Below, in pieces: positions 17,518 to 26,453 of a DNA stretch of 64,000 bases. The stretch is from Clostridium sp. CAG:609. GTDB lineage: Bacteria; Bacillota_I; Bacilli_A; RF39; UBA660. The stretch spans positions 62,001-126,000 of the forward strand of contig FR903546.1 in assembly GCA_000438075.1 (NCBI GenBank). The letters run 5' to 3'. The notes under the pieces are model-generated. The model was not told the DNA's origin. It searched no databases and saw nothing but the letters and a program-made list of their open reading frames with translations. The translations under genes and the position numbers were made by a program. Within the stretch, counting starts at the first letter, position 1. Each line of letters opens with the position of its first letter.

Positions 17518-17824
17518 AAGTTTTTTATAACATAGTTGTTTATACCATCAATCCAATATTGTCTTATTATTTCTTCCGTAAGCAGAAATAATAGTGTTTT
17601 TATTATCAATCCGAATACTTAGTTGGCATGCTCGGAGTAAAAATTAAAGAAAAAAATACCAGGAAATTGAAAAAATTTCCTTTTTTGTGTCTAAAAATTA
17701 TACTTTTTAAAACTTTTTTAAGCTCTTCGACAAAAACCAACAATTATTTTTCTTAAAGTGTGTTTTAATATTACCTCGAAAGGAGAAAATGTAAAAAAAT
17801 AATCATTATGAAGGGAGGAAAAAT
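17518..17824. other. Intergenic stretch between decayed and intact accessory genes
   Basis: The left half is the upstream frame of the minus-strand remnant. A hairpin GGAAATT (17662-17668) / AATTTCC (17674-17680) followed by six T is a probable terminator. At about 17778 an AAAGGAG is followed by ATG TAA, a bare start-stop pair with no evident coding use. Confidence 0.35.
17662..17686 (+). terminator. Terminator-like hairpin in the 17.6 kb gap
   Basis: GGAAATT (17662-17668) pairs with AATTTCC (17674-17680), followed by six T. No plus-strand gene ends just before it, so it may stop read-through or mark a lost gene. Confidence 0.5.
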
Positions 17825-18556
17825 ATGATTAAGATTAAAAATAGTGAGAATTTATATCCAACAATATTTAAAGAACATCTATTATTTTGTCTATTGAAAT
17901 CATCTTACAAGGAAGATATTATCATCGAAGATGTAGAAAACATAACTTTATTAACAAGTATAATTAAATTAAATGGTTACACGATTAATAAATTTTTAAA
18001 AAAAATATTTAATAACTATAAAGAATTATCTTTTAAAATATCTAATGTTAACATGTTATATTACACAAATACATATCAAAAATATGAAGTATTATTATCC
18101 ATAAGATTTAATGATTATAACTGGACTATGAAAATTAATGTTGAATCTGGATTAAACTTAAAAGGTAAAGATGAGGTTTTTTACTTACCAAAACTTAAGA
18201 AAAGAATAATATTAAAATATTTGACTAAAGAAGAAAAACTAGCAAAAATGTTTTTTCAAATAATTGAAAATATCTTAGCAAGTATTGATATTTTAGATAA
18301 ATTCTACACACTTTATTATTCAAAAATAGATGACGAACTATTCTTATCAATATTAGAAAATATATACTCATCTACCAAAGAAAAGCTAAACATAAACGAA
18401 CAAATAAAAAAAATCAATAATTTAAAAGAAAACAAAATATTTCGAAGTAAATGGCATAGATATACGTTAAAAAAAACAGATATCAAGTTTAATTTAAATG
18501 ATATACAATTTTGTTTAAAAAATATATTGGCAAAATTAAAAGAAAGGGTGGTATAA
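17825..18556 (+). CDS. Uncharacterised protein resembling the C-terminal part of AbiEii-like nucleotidyltransferases
   Basis: 243 aa, cytosolic. The second half (about residues 125-240: EEKLAKMFFQIIEN ... DILDKFYTLYYSKID ... RSKWHRYTLKK) has the layout of the helical C-terminal region of AbiEii/MNT-type toxins: lysine helix, DxYD-like region, terminal W-Y helix. The N-terminal GGT nucleotidyltransferase motif is not visible, so the catalytic part is missing or too divergent to see. GGGAGG precedes the start. Its stop directly abuts the adhesin gene (TAA then ATG), so the two form one operon. Function unknown. Confidence 0.4.
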   Translation: MIKIKNSENLYPTIFKEHLLFCLLKSSYKEDIIIEDVENITLLTSIIKLNGYTINKFLKKIFNNYKELSFKISNVNMLYYTNTYQKYEVLLSIRFNDYNWTMKINVESGLNLKGKDEVFYLPKLKKRIILKYLTKEEKLAKMFFQIIENILASIDILDKFYTLYYSKIDDELFLSILENIYSSTKEKLNINEQIKKINNLKENKIFRSKWHRYTLKKTDIKFNLNDIQFCLKNILAKLKERVV

Positions 18557-19987
18557 ATGAATAAAAAAATATTATTAATAATCTGTTTGTTTTTAAGCTT
18601 TTCAAATAAAGTATTAGCATCAACCTTTAAAGGTGGCGATGTTATAAATGATATGTATATTGTAAAAATTGATGAATTTGGAAATAAAGAATACAAAAAA
18701 GCTCAATTTATTATTAATGAAAATAATGAATATGTCTATTGTATTGAGCCTTTCGTCAAAGTAAAAAATAATGTAAAATATGAAAATTATGAAGATAATT
18801 TTGAAAATGTTTTAGGTATAAGTAAAAAATTATGGCAAAGAATAAATTTAATTAGTTACTACGGCTATAATTATCAAGATAATTATTATGATCACACTAA
18901 TTCATCATGGTATTATATTACTCAAATGCTTATATGGAGAGAAATATATTCTGAAGGATCGTTTTATTTCACAGATACCCTCCAAGGAGAAATTAATCTA
19001 AATCTCTATGAAAATGAAATAAATGAAATCTATAATCTGGTTGATAATCATTTCACTATTCCAGAATTTAACATACCAGAAGTTTATATTAATGAGACAA
19101 TAACTCTAAAAGATAATTTAAATGTATTATACAAATATAAAACTGATAATGAAAATATCACATTAAATAATAATGAATTAATAGTTAAAGTCTTAAATGA
19201 GGAACAAACATTTAATCTTTATAAAGAAATGAATAATGTAAATCCAATTATATTTATTTCAAATAAGAGTCAAAACATATTAAAAGGTTATATAAATATT
19301 CCAGTTTCTGCTTCCTACAAAATAATAGCAAAAAAACCAAAGGGTACAATCACTATCAAAAAATATGGAGAATCTCTAGTTATAAATGATAATAAGTATT
19401 ATTTCAAAGCAAAAGAACTAGAAGGAGTAACTTATGCTTTATATAGTAGTGATAACGAACTAATAAAGGAATTAACCACTAATGAACATGGTGAAATAAC
19501 TTATGAAAATTTAGAACTTGGAACGTACTTTTTAAAAGAAACAAAAACCAAGAAAGGTTATATTATCGATGAAGTAATTCATAAGATTGAATTAATTAAA
19601 AACAATAATGAAAAAGAAGTACTAGCAAAACTTACCTTAATTAACAACCTAAAAAAAGGAAAACTTATTATTAAGAAAAAAGATGCAAATAATCTAAATC
19701 CAATCAAAGATACTATCTTTGAAATAATATTTAATGAAAAAATAATATTCGAAGGAATTACCAATGAAGATGGAATACTTGAAATTGATAATCTTCCTTT
19801 AGGTACATACATAATCAAGGAAAAAACCCCAAGCCAAGGTTATATCAGCATCGATGATGATTACATCATTGATATTATCAATGATAAAGAAGTAAAAGAA
19901 ATAGAAATATATAACATACCTGATACTAATATTGATTTATCTTTAAACTTTATTTATATAAAGAAAAAGTACTTGTATTTAATATAA
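18557..19987 (+). CDS. Secreted thioester-domain / SpaA-type adhesin
   Basis: 476 aa. A signal peptide (about 1-21) is followed by a thioester domain: YC at Cys62 and TQMLIW at Gln123 are the residues that form the Cys-Gln thioester used for covalent host binding in Gram-positive adhesins. Two SpaA/CnaB-like domains follow (from about residue 260, KGTITIKKYGE; and from about 370, KGKLIIKKKDANN), each ending in the typical GTY-KE strand. The C-terminus is odd: IPDTN stands where an LPXTG-like site would be, but the hydrophobic span after it is missing and only a lysine-rich stub remains. It may be truncated, released, or anchored another way. Confidence 0.8.
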   Translation: MNKKILLIICLFLSFSNKVLASTFKGGDVINDMYIVKIDEFGNKEYKKAQFIINENNEYVYCIEPFVKVKNNVKYENYEDNFENVLGISKKLWQRINLISYYGYNYQDNYYDHTNSSWYYITQMLIWREIYSEGSFYFTDTLQGEINLNLYENEINEIYNLVDNHFTIPEFNIPEVYINETITLKDNLNVLYKYKTDNENITLNNNELIVKVLNEEQTFNLYKEMNNVNPIIFISNKSQNILKGYINIPVSASYKIIAKKPKGTITIKKYGESLVINDNKYYFKAKELEGVTYALYSSDNELIKELTTNEHGEITYENLELGTYFLKETKTKKGYIIDEVIHKIELIKNNNEKEVLAKLTLINNLKKGKLIIKKKDANNLNPIKDTIFEIIFNEKIIFEGITNEDGILEIDNLPLGTYIIKEKTPSQGYISIDDDYIIDIINDKEVKEIEIYNIPDTNIDLSLNFIYIKKKYLYLI

Positions 19988-20027
19988 TGTTATGGTAAGA
20001 TATTATTCACTAAAGGGAGATATTAAA

Positions 20028-20615
20028 ATGAATAAAGAATTAATAGTTTTAACAGATGAAAAATTGCTTGTAAGAAATGAAACCGGTGAATATGAAAAAA
20101 GAGAATACATTTCTAATGCCAAAGAAGTTCTTTTACAAGAAAATAAGATTGAAATAGTAACAAATCAAATGAATGAGTTAAAAAAAGAAATAGAAAAATG
20201 CACCACTAGAAAATCTTTACTAAGAACTACTTTAATTATGTCACCATTATATATTCCATTGACATTTTTAACAAATGCATGTTTTAGTGCTTTTGGTATG
20301 GTTGTTTATGAAAATTTTATCACTATTTTAATGAGTGGTTCAATCATGACATTAGCAACAGCATTATTTGTTTTACATTTTCAAAAGAGTAACAAAAAGA
20401 ACCTAGAAAAAACTAGAACCAGTTTAGTAAATGCTCGTATTTTGAAACATAAATATGAAAATGAATTATCATTATTAAAAAAGAAATCTCTTTCAGAAAC
20501 TAAAACTTTAGATGAAGTGGTATCACTTGAAGAAGAAACAAAACAAATTAAAACTCAAGTAACTCAACAAATAAATGGAAAACCACTAGTTTTAAAACGA
20601 AAAAAACAACTTTAA
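20028..20615 (+). CDS. Uncharacterised two-helix membrane protein with coiled coils
   Basis: 195 aa. A helical N-terminal region with coiled-coil tendency (about 40-62), two adjacent transmembrane segments (about 68-88 and 95-118), then a second coiled coil (about 120-150) and a polar tail. I do not recognise the family. ATG 20028 was chosen because AAAGGGAG precedes it; the upstream ATG at 19992 lacks a site. It follows the adhesin gene by 40 bases and may share its transcript. Confidence 0.55.
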   Translation: MNKELIVLTDEKLLVRNETGEYEKREYISNAKEVLLQENKIEIVTNQMNELKKEIEKCTTRKSLLRTTLIMSPLYIPLTFLTNACFSAFGMVVYENFITILMSGSIMTLATALFVLHFQKSNKKNLEKTRTSLVNARILKHKYENELSLLKKKSLSETKTLDEVVSLEEETKQIKTQVTQQINGKPLVLKRKKQL

Positions 20616-20665
20616 CTTCTTTTTTAACACTTCCTGTGTTATAATAACCAATGAGGTTTTGAAGT

Positions 20666-23215
20666 ATGAAAATAAGTGAAGTGGATAGAACAAAATTAAG
20701 CCCAATGATGGCTCAATACATGGAAATTAAAGATAAGTATAAAGAAGAACTAGTTTTTTATAGACTAGGTGATTTCTATGAAATGTTTTTTGATGATGCC
20801 CTAATTGCATCTCGTGAACTCGAATTAACTCTAACAGGTAGAGTAGCAGGTCTAGAAGAAAAGGTACCAATGTGCGGAGTACCTCATAATAATGTAAAAC
20901 CATACATCGAAAAACTTGTAAACAAAGGATATCGTGTTGCAATTTGTGAACAACTAGAAGATCCAAGATTTACAAAAGGTATGGTAAAAAGAGGAATTGT
21001 AGATGTTATAAGCAAAGGAACAATCGCTGATAATGACCTACTTAATGACTTAGATTCATCATACATTGCAAGTATTCTTTTTTTCTCAGACATTATAGTT
21101 TTAACAATACTAGATATCTCAACAGGTTATCTAGCCACCTTATCTATAGAAAACAATGAAGAAAAACTAATAAACGAAATTCTAGAATACAACCTAAAAG
21201 AAGTAATATTCATAGATAATTTAAATACCAATCTAATAGATTTACTAAAAAATACCTATGGTATTGAAGTAACAATAAGTAGTGAATTTCTCTGGAATAA
21301 ATACAAAAATTTACTAGATACAATCGAAGATGCTCGTGTTAAAAATGGAATAGCACATCTATTTTACTACTTAGATATAAGACAACTAAAAGATTTATCC
21401 CACATCAACAAAATTAACTACATCAAGAAAAATAACTATCTTGAAATGGATATTCACAGCATCAGAAATCTTGAACTAATCGAAACTCTTCGCCTAAAAG
21501 AAAGAACTTATTCTCTTATATGGTTACTAGATAAATGTAAAACGGCAATGGGAAGCAGAAAGTTAAAAACATGGCTACTAAACCCTTTAAAAGATAAAAA
21601 CAAAATTAATGAAAGATATGACAAAATAGAAAAATTAAACAATGAATTTATTTTAAAAGATGAACTTAAAAACGCTTTATATGAAGTATATGATATTGAA
21701 AGACTCGCAGGTAAAGTAATAAATGGAAGTCTAAATGCTAAAGACTTACTTCAATTAAAAAATAGTATCAAAGTCCTTCCAACAATCAAAGATATTTCCA
21801 GTAAACTTGGATTTAACTATAGTTTAAACACTCATGAAAAGTTATATAATTTATTAGATTCTGCCATAGTTGATGATCCACCAATAAGTATCAAAGAAGG
21901 CTACATGATAAAATCTGGTTATAATGAAGAATTAGATAACTTACGCGACATCAGAAGTGGTGGAAAAGACTTCGTCGCAGCATTCGAAGCAAAAGTAAAA
22001 GAGGAAACAGGAATTAAAAATCTAAAAGTTGGTTTTAACAAAGTCTTTGGTTACTTCATTGAAATTCCAAACGGAAGCAAATCTTTAGTAAAAGAAGAAT
22101 ATCATTGGGAAAGAAGACAAACTTTAACAAATTGTGAAAGATATATCTCTCCAGCATTAAAAGAAAAAGAAAGCATGATACTAAATGCTGAAGAAAATAT
22201 CATAGATCTAGAATATAAATTGTTTTGTGAAATTAAAAATATAGTAAAACAAGAAGTACCCCTTCTAAATAAAACAGCAGATGAAATCAGTGATATAGAT
22301 GCAATAGTGTCTTTATCAGTATGTAGTGAAGAATATAATTTAGTTCGACCAACATTAACAGATGAAAAGATAATAAAAATCAAAGATGGACGTCATCCAG
22401 TAGTAGAAGTTGTAAGCAAAAGTGAATATGTGCCAAATGATTGTATATTAGAGCAAGGTATAGATACTCTTTTAATCACCGGTCCAAATATGAGTGGTAA
22501 ATCAACTTACATGAGACAACTGGCAATTATAGTAATCATGGCTCAAATGGGTTCTTTCGTGCCATGTAAATCAGCAACTCTTCCAATAATTGATAAAATC
22601 TTTACAAGAATCGGAGCTAGTGATGACCTAGTAAGTGGTGAATCGACATTCATGGTAGAAATGAAAGAAGCAAGAAATGCCATCGCCGGAGCAACTGAAC
22701 ACAGCCTTATCTTATTTGATGAACTAGGTCGTGGAACAGCAACATATGATGGAATGAGTCTTGCTCAATCAATTCTTGAATACATTAGTAACAACATTCA
22801 CGCATTCACGCTTTTTTCAACTCACTACCATGAACTAACTCGCTTAGATAAAAACTTCAAAAACATTAAAAATGTCCATGTTTCAGCAGTTGAAAATGGA
22901 AATGAAATAACATTCTTGCACAAAATAAAAAATGGTTCCGTAGATAAAAGTTATGGTATTCATGTAGCAAGACTTGCAAAAATGCCAGATGAACTCTTAA
23001 ATCGAGCCCAAGAAATATTAGATGAATATGAAACAAACAGTAAGAAAAAAAATCCTTGTGAAAAAGTTCAACTAGCTATGGACTTTGATGTTCAAGAAAA
23101 AAAGGAAGATATTATCAAAAAAACAATTAACTCAATTGATGTTTTAAATACAACACCAATCGAAGCTTTAAACATACTATTTGATTTAAAACAAAAAATA
23201 AAAAATGGTGAGTGA
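20666..23215 (+). CDS. mutS: DNA mismatch repair protein MutS
   Basis: 849 aa, full length. Visible: the mismatch-reading motif GDFYEMFFDDA (Phe-X-Glu) near residue 33, connector, clamp and lever regions, Walker A GPNMSGKSTYMRQ near 608, the signature FMVEMKEARNA, Walker B LFDELGRGTA and the ATPase STHYHEL. MutS binds mismatches and recruits MutL. No mutL is adjacent; the next gene is an ABC exporter whose start sits three bases after the TGA stop. A hairpin TAACAC/GTGTTA followed by TATAAT (20640-20645) lies just upstream. Confidence 0.97.
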   Translation: MKISEVDRTKLSPMMAQYMEIKDKYKEELVFYRLGDFYEMFFDDALIASRELELTLTGRVAGLEEKVPMCGVPHNNVKPYIEKLVNKGYRVAICEQLEDPRFTKGMVKRGIVDVISKGTIADNDLLNDLDSSYIASILFFSDIIVLTILDISTGYLATLSIENNEEKLINEILEYNLKEVIFIDNLNTNLIDLLKNTYGIEVTISSEFLWNKYKNLLDTIEDARVKNGIAHLFYYLDIRQLKDLSHINKINYIKKNNYLEMDIHSIRNLELIETLRLKERTYSLIWLLDKCKTAMGSRKLKTWLLNPLKDKNKINERYDKIEKLNNEFILKDELKNALYEVYDIERLAGKVINGSLNAKDLLQLKNSIKVLPTIKDISSKLGFNYSLNTHEKLYNLLDSAIVDDPPISIKEGYMIKSGYNEELDNLRDIRSGGKDFVAAFEAKVKEETGIKNLKVGFNKVFGYFIEIPNGSKSLVKEEYHWERRQTLTNCERYISPALKEKESMILNAEENIIDLEYKLFCEIKNIVKQEVPLLNKTADEISDIDAIVSLSVCSEEYNLVRPTLTDEKIIKIKDGRHPVVEVVSKSEYVPNDCILEQGIDTLLITGPNMSGKSTYMRQLAIIVIMAQMGSFVPCKSATLPIIDKIFTRIGASDDLVSGESTFMVEMKEARNAIAGATEHSLILFDELGRGTATYDGMSLAQSILEYISNNIHAFTLFSTHYHELTRLDKNFKNIKNVHVSAVENGNEITFLHKIKNGSVDKSYGIHVARLAKMPDELLNRAQEILDEYETNSKKKNPCEKVQLAMDFDVQEKKEDIIKKTINSIDVLNTTPIEALNILFDLKQKIKNGE

Positions 23216-23217
23216 TT

Positions 23218-24939
23218 ATGAATTTAAAGGATATGATAATTTTTTTAAAAAAATATTGCGGGGGAGAAAAAAAACTTTTTATTAAATCATTTGTTTTTTT
23301 ATTTACCACTTCGATGATAGGAACTTTGTATGGTTATTTATTTGGGCTTGCAATTGATAAAGCTCGCGTTAGTTCTTTTGGTTTAACAATAGCTGTATTA
23401 TTTTTAATATATATTATAGATTTTATTGATAACTTATTTTTTAATAGATATGGAAGAATTTATGTAGAAAAGTGTGCTAACAATATAATGGAAAAAATTG
23501 GATGTGCTGTTTATGAAAAAGTAGGGTTGTTACCTGCGAGAGCTTTTGAAGAAAAATCTAGTGGAGAATTTATAAATCGAATTACTAATGATTCATCTAC
23601 GATAGCAGATTCTTTCAGACAAATTCTTAGAATAATAATATCACTTTTTACTTGTGCCATTGTATTTATTTATATTTGTTTTAATTCATGGATAGTTGCT
23701 CTAGAAATAATTATTTATTTAGTATTGTTTTATATTGTTTCGCATAAATATTTACCTAGTATTAAAGAAAAGCAGAAGGAAATAAATAAGGAAAAGGATA
23801 GAGCAGTTGCTTCTGTAAGTGAATCTGTTCGTGGTATAAGAGAAATAAGAGCTTTAGGAATTAGAAAAAGTATGAATGATAATTTTAAAAATATAGTTAG
23901 AAATATATATTTTAAAATTAATAAGCAAATGATTACAGAAAGAAATTATAATGCTTGGATTTATATTTTAAATTGCACTTTAGAGTTTGTTATATTTACT
24001 ACTTGTATCATTCTTATTATTAGTGGACATGGATCTTTTGCATTCTTTATGGCTATGACATATTATATTTATAGATTTATGAATACGATTGAACTGATGA
24101 TGAATTTATCTACAAGTATTCAAAAAATGAAAGTATCCATTGAGAGATTAAGTGAAATACTAGATAATAAATTATACAATGACGAAAAGTTTGGTATTGT
24201 TTCTAAAACTGATATTGATGGAAATATTGAATTTAAAAATATAACATTTAAATATCCAAATGAAGAAAAAGAAACTTTAAAAGATTTTAATCTAAGTATT
24301 CCAACCAATAAAAAAGTAGCAATCGTAGGTAAAAGTGGTCAAGGAAAAACAACTATATTTAATCTTTTACTAAAATATTTTAAACCAACAAATGGTACCA
24401 TTTATATTGATGATATACCCCTAGATGACTTCACCGAAGAATCTCTAAGACAAAATATAGCAATAATTCGTCAAGAACCATTTTTATTTAATAAAACAAT
24501 ATTAGAAAATTTAAAAATAGTAAATAACAAATTAACTTTAAATGAAATAAGGAAATCCTGTAACCTAGCAGAAGTCGATGATTATATCATGAGTCTTCCT
24601 AATCAATATAATACCATGATAGGTGAGGGAGGCATCAATTTATCCGGTGGACAAAAACAAAGACTTGCTATTGCAAGAGCTTTGCTTAAAAATAGTAAAA
24701 TTATTTTATTTGATGAAGCAACAAGTGCCTTAGATAATGAAAACCAAAGAAAAATAAAACAAGCAATAGACAATTTAGTTAAAGACCATACAATAATAAT
24801 CGTAGCACATCGCTTATCAACCATAATTGATGCTGACATCATTTACCTAATCGAAGATGGAAAATTAATTGATGAAGGAACTCACAATGAATTAATAAAG
24901 AAAAATAAAACATACAAGAAACTATATACAAATGAATAA
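23218..24939 (+). CDS. ABC exporter, fused membrane and ATPase domains
   Basis: 573 aa half-transporter. Residues about 1-310 form a six-helix exporter membrane domain; the C-terminal part is the ATPase: Walker A GKSGQGKTT, Q-loop, signature LSGGQKQRLAIARALL, Walker B IILFDEATSALD and a switch His in VAHRLST. Such proteins export lipids, peptides or drugs; the substrate is not evident. ATG 23218 directly follows the mutS stop, so it is probably translated from the same message. No accessory peptide gene is visible. Confidence 0.85.
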   Translation: MNLKDMIIFLKKYCGGEKKLFIKSFVFLFTTSMIGTLYGYLFGLAIDKARVSSFGLTIAVLFLIYIIDFIDNLFFNRYGRIYVEKCANNIMEKIGCAVYEKVGLLPARAFEEKSSGEFINRITNDSSTIADSFRQILRIIISLFTCAIVFIYICFNSWIVALEIIIYLVLFYIVSHKYLPSIKEKQKEINKEKDRAVASVSESVRGIREIRALGIRKSMNDNFKNIVRNIYFKINKQMITERNYNAWIYILNCTLEFVIFTTCIILIISGHGSFAFFMAMTYYIYRFMNTIELMMNLSTSIQKMKVSIERLSEILDNKLYNDEKFGIVSKTDIDGNIEFKNITFKYPNEEKETLKDFNLSIPTNKKVAIVGKSGQGKTTIFNLLLKYFKPTNGTIYIDDIPLDDFTEESLRQNIAIIRQEPFLFNKTILENLKIVNNKLTLNEIRKSCNLAEVDDYIMSLPNQYNTMIGEGGINLSGGQKQRLAIARALLKNSKIILFDEATSALDNENQRKIKQAIDNLVKDHTIIIVAHRLSTIIDADIIYLIEDGKLIDEGTHNELIKKNKTYKKLYTNE

Positions 24940-24982
24940 ATAATTTTTTAAGTGGTTTTATTGCAACTTGATAATAAATATT

Positions 24983-25010
24983 TTGTAAAATTAATAATCT
25001 ATGGTATAAT
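24983..25010 (+). promoter_or_regulatory. Promoter of the 167-aa gene
   Basis: TTGTAA (24983-24988), 16 bases, TATAAT (25005-25010). Confidence 0.55.
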
Positions 25011-25035
25011 AAATTATCAAGAAGGAGAAATGCGT

Positions 25036-25539
25036 ATGGAAAAGATAATTCCAAATGGAACAGAAGTTTTAATATTTTTTAACTCAAAAAATGATTGCGA
25101 AGAAGAAAGATTTATCAAAGGGGTAATTATTTCAAGTAAAGAATCCGAAGATTTATCATATCATGGAAGTCCATGGTATGTCCAAATTTATAAGATTAAA
25201 GGTGAAAATGGACAAATTTATGAAGCAACTCATCAAAGCCCATTATTTGGTGCATTCTACATAAGAACAATCGAAGGATATCTTGCATATCTAGAATACA
25301 AAATTAAAGAAAATAAAAAGAAAATAAATGATATTGAAAATGAAAATATGAATCTTTCTAATATCATTACATCATTAAGTCCACTACCACAAACGCATCA
25401 TGAACAACAAACAGTATCAGGTGATAGTGAAGAAATAGCTAAAATGATAGAAAATTTCAAATATGTTCCAGATAAAGAAACAGAAGTTTTAAACAAATAT
25501 GATAATATTCTAACAAGAACTAGAAAGAAAAATGGATAG
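25036..25539 (+). CDS. Uncharacterised protein, 167 aa
   Basis: Not recognised. The N-terminal half is beta-rich (GTEVLIFFNSKNDCEEERFIKG, then SPWYVQIYKIKG), resembling a small barrel. Residues about 90-115 form a coiled coil and the tail is polar and probably disordered. There is no signal peptide. ATG 25036 fits the AAGGAG at 25022-25027 best; ATG 25030 is too close. It has its own promoter and converges on the ZIP transporter gene six bases away. Confidence 0.55.
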   Translation: MEKIIPNGTEVLIFFNSKNDCEEERFIKGVIISSKESEDLSYHGSPWYVQIYKIKGENGQIYEATHQSPLFGAFYIRTIEGYLAYLEYKIKENKKKINDIENENMNLSNIITSLSPLPQTHHEQQTVSGDSEEIAKMIENFKYVPDKETEVLNKYDNILTRTRKKNG

Positions 25540-25545
25540 CATAAG

Positions 25546-26340
25546 CTACCCAAGTGCAACATCGAAGATCATCATAAGTAAAAATCCAAATATCGTAAAT
25601 AAGGCCATTAGGTCTTTTTTTTCATTGGTTTGACTTTCTGGAATTAACTCTTGCACTACAACATAAATCATTGCACCACCTGCAAAAGCAAGTAGTATTG
25701 GTAAAAGTATTTGTACCTTTATAACAAGTATAGCTCCAATTACTGCAGAAATTGGTTCAACAATTCCACTTAAAACTCCAAATATAAATGCTTTTGTAGT
25801 ACTCATTCCCTCTCTTCGAAGAGGTAATGATACTGCAGAACCTTCTGGAAAATTTTGTATTCCAATTCCTATTGCAAGCATAACTGCTGACATAAGTGTT
25901 GCCCCATCTAAATTATAAAAAACAGAACCAAAAGCAACACCAATAGCCATTCCTTCCGGAATATTATGAAGTGTTATTGAAAATATTAACATTAAACTTC
26001 TTTTCATACTACTTGCATTTTTATTATTTTCTGTTAATCTATCAAATATTTTATCTCCACTAAAAAGCAGTAAGCCACCCAAAAGTACTCCAATTGAAAC
26101 AATCAACCATGAAATTAAATTCAGATTATTAGCCATTTCTATAGCAGGTGAAAGCAAACTCCAAAATGTCGCAGCAAGCATAACTCCCGCAGATAAACCA
26201 AGCATTGCATCCATTGTATTTTTATTTACTTTTTTAAATAAAAATACAACTGCTGAACCCATCGAAGTAATTGCCCAAGTAAACATTGATGCAACTAAAG
26301 CCTGCAATGGGTATGTTAAATTTATATACCAATTAATCAT
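25546..26340 (-). CDS. ZIP-family divalent metal transporter
   Basis: 264 aa, about eight transmembrane helices, with the family metal-binding motifs HNIPEGMAIG (helix 4) and NFPEGSAVSLPL (helix 5, an Asn replacing the usual His). It should bring zinc or other divalent cations into the cytosol, as ZupT does. AAAAAGGAG precedes the start. It is divergent from lon, with about 110 bases of shared upstream region, and stands alone. Confidence 0.87.
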   Translation of the reverse strand: MINWYINLTYPLQALVASMFTWAITSMGSAVVFLFKKVNKNTMDAMLGLSAGVMLAATFWSLLSPAIEMANNLNLISWLIVSIGVLLGGLLLFSGDKIFDRLTENNKNASSMKRSLMLIFSITLHNIPEGMAIGVAFGSVFYNLDGATLMSAVMLAIGIGIQNFPEGSAVSLPLRREGMSTTKAFIFGVLSGIVEPISAVIGAILVIKVQILLPILLAFAGGAMIYVVVQELIPESQTNEKKDLMALFTIFGFLLMMIFDVALG

Positions 26341-26397
26341 ATTCGCTCCTTTTTATCTAATGTATTGTATGAAGTAAAAAAAATATTGTGATTTTAC

Positions 26398-26426
26398 TTT
26401 ACAAATTCCCATTAAAACGATATAAT
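26398..26426 (+). promoter_or_regulatory. Promoter of lon
   Basis: TTTACA (26398-26403), 17 bases, TATAAT (26421-26426), then GGAGG at about 26441. No HrcA (CIRCE) or CtsR-like repeat is visible nearby. Confidence 0.7.
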
Positions 26427-26453
26427 AACATTTAAGTTTAGGAGGTACTCACT

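Noticed and set aside
17778..17800. Minimal ATG-TAA start-stop as a regulatory leader peptide
   Set aside because: There is a good ribosome site but no supporting structure or conservation; it may be chance in AT-rich sequence.
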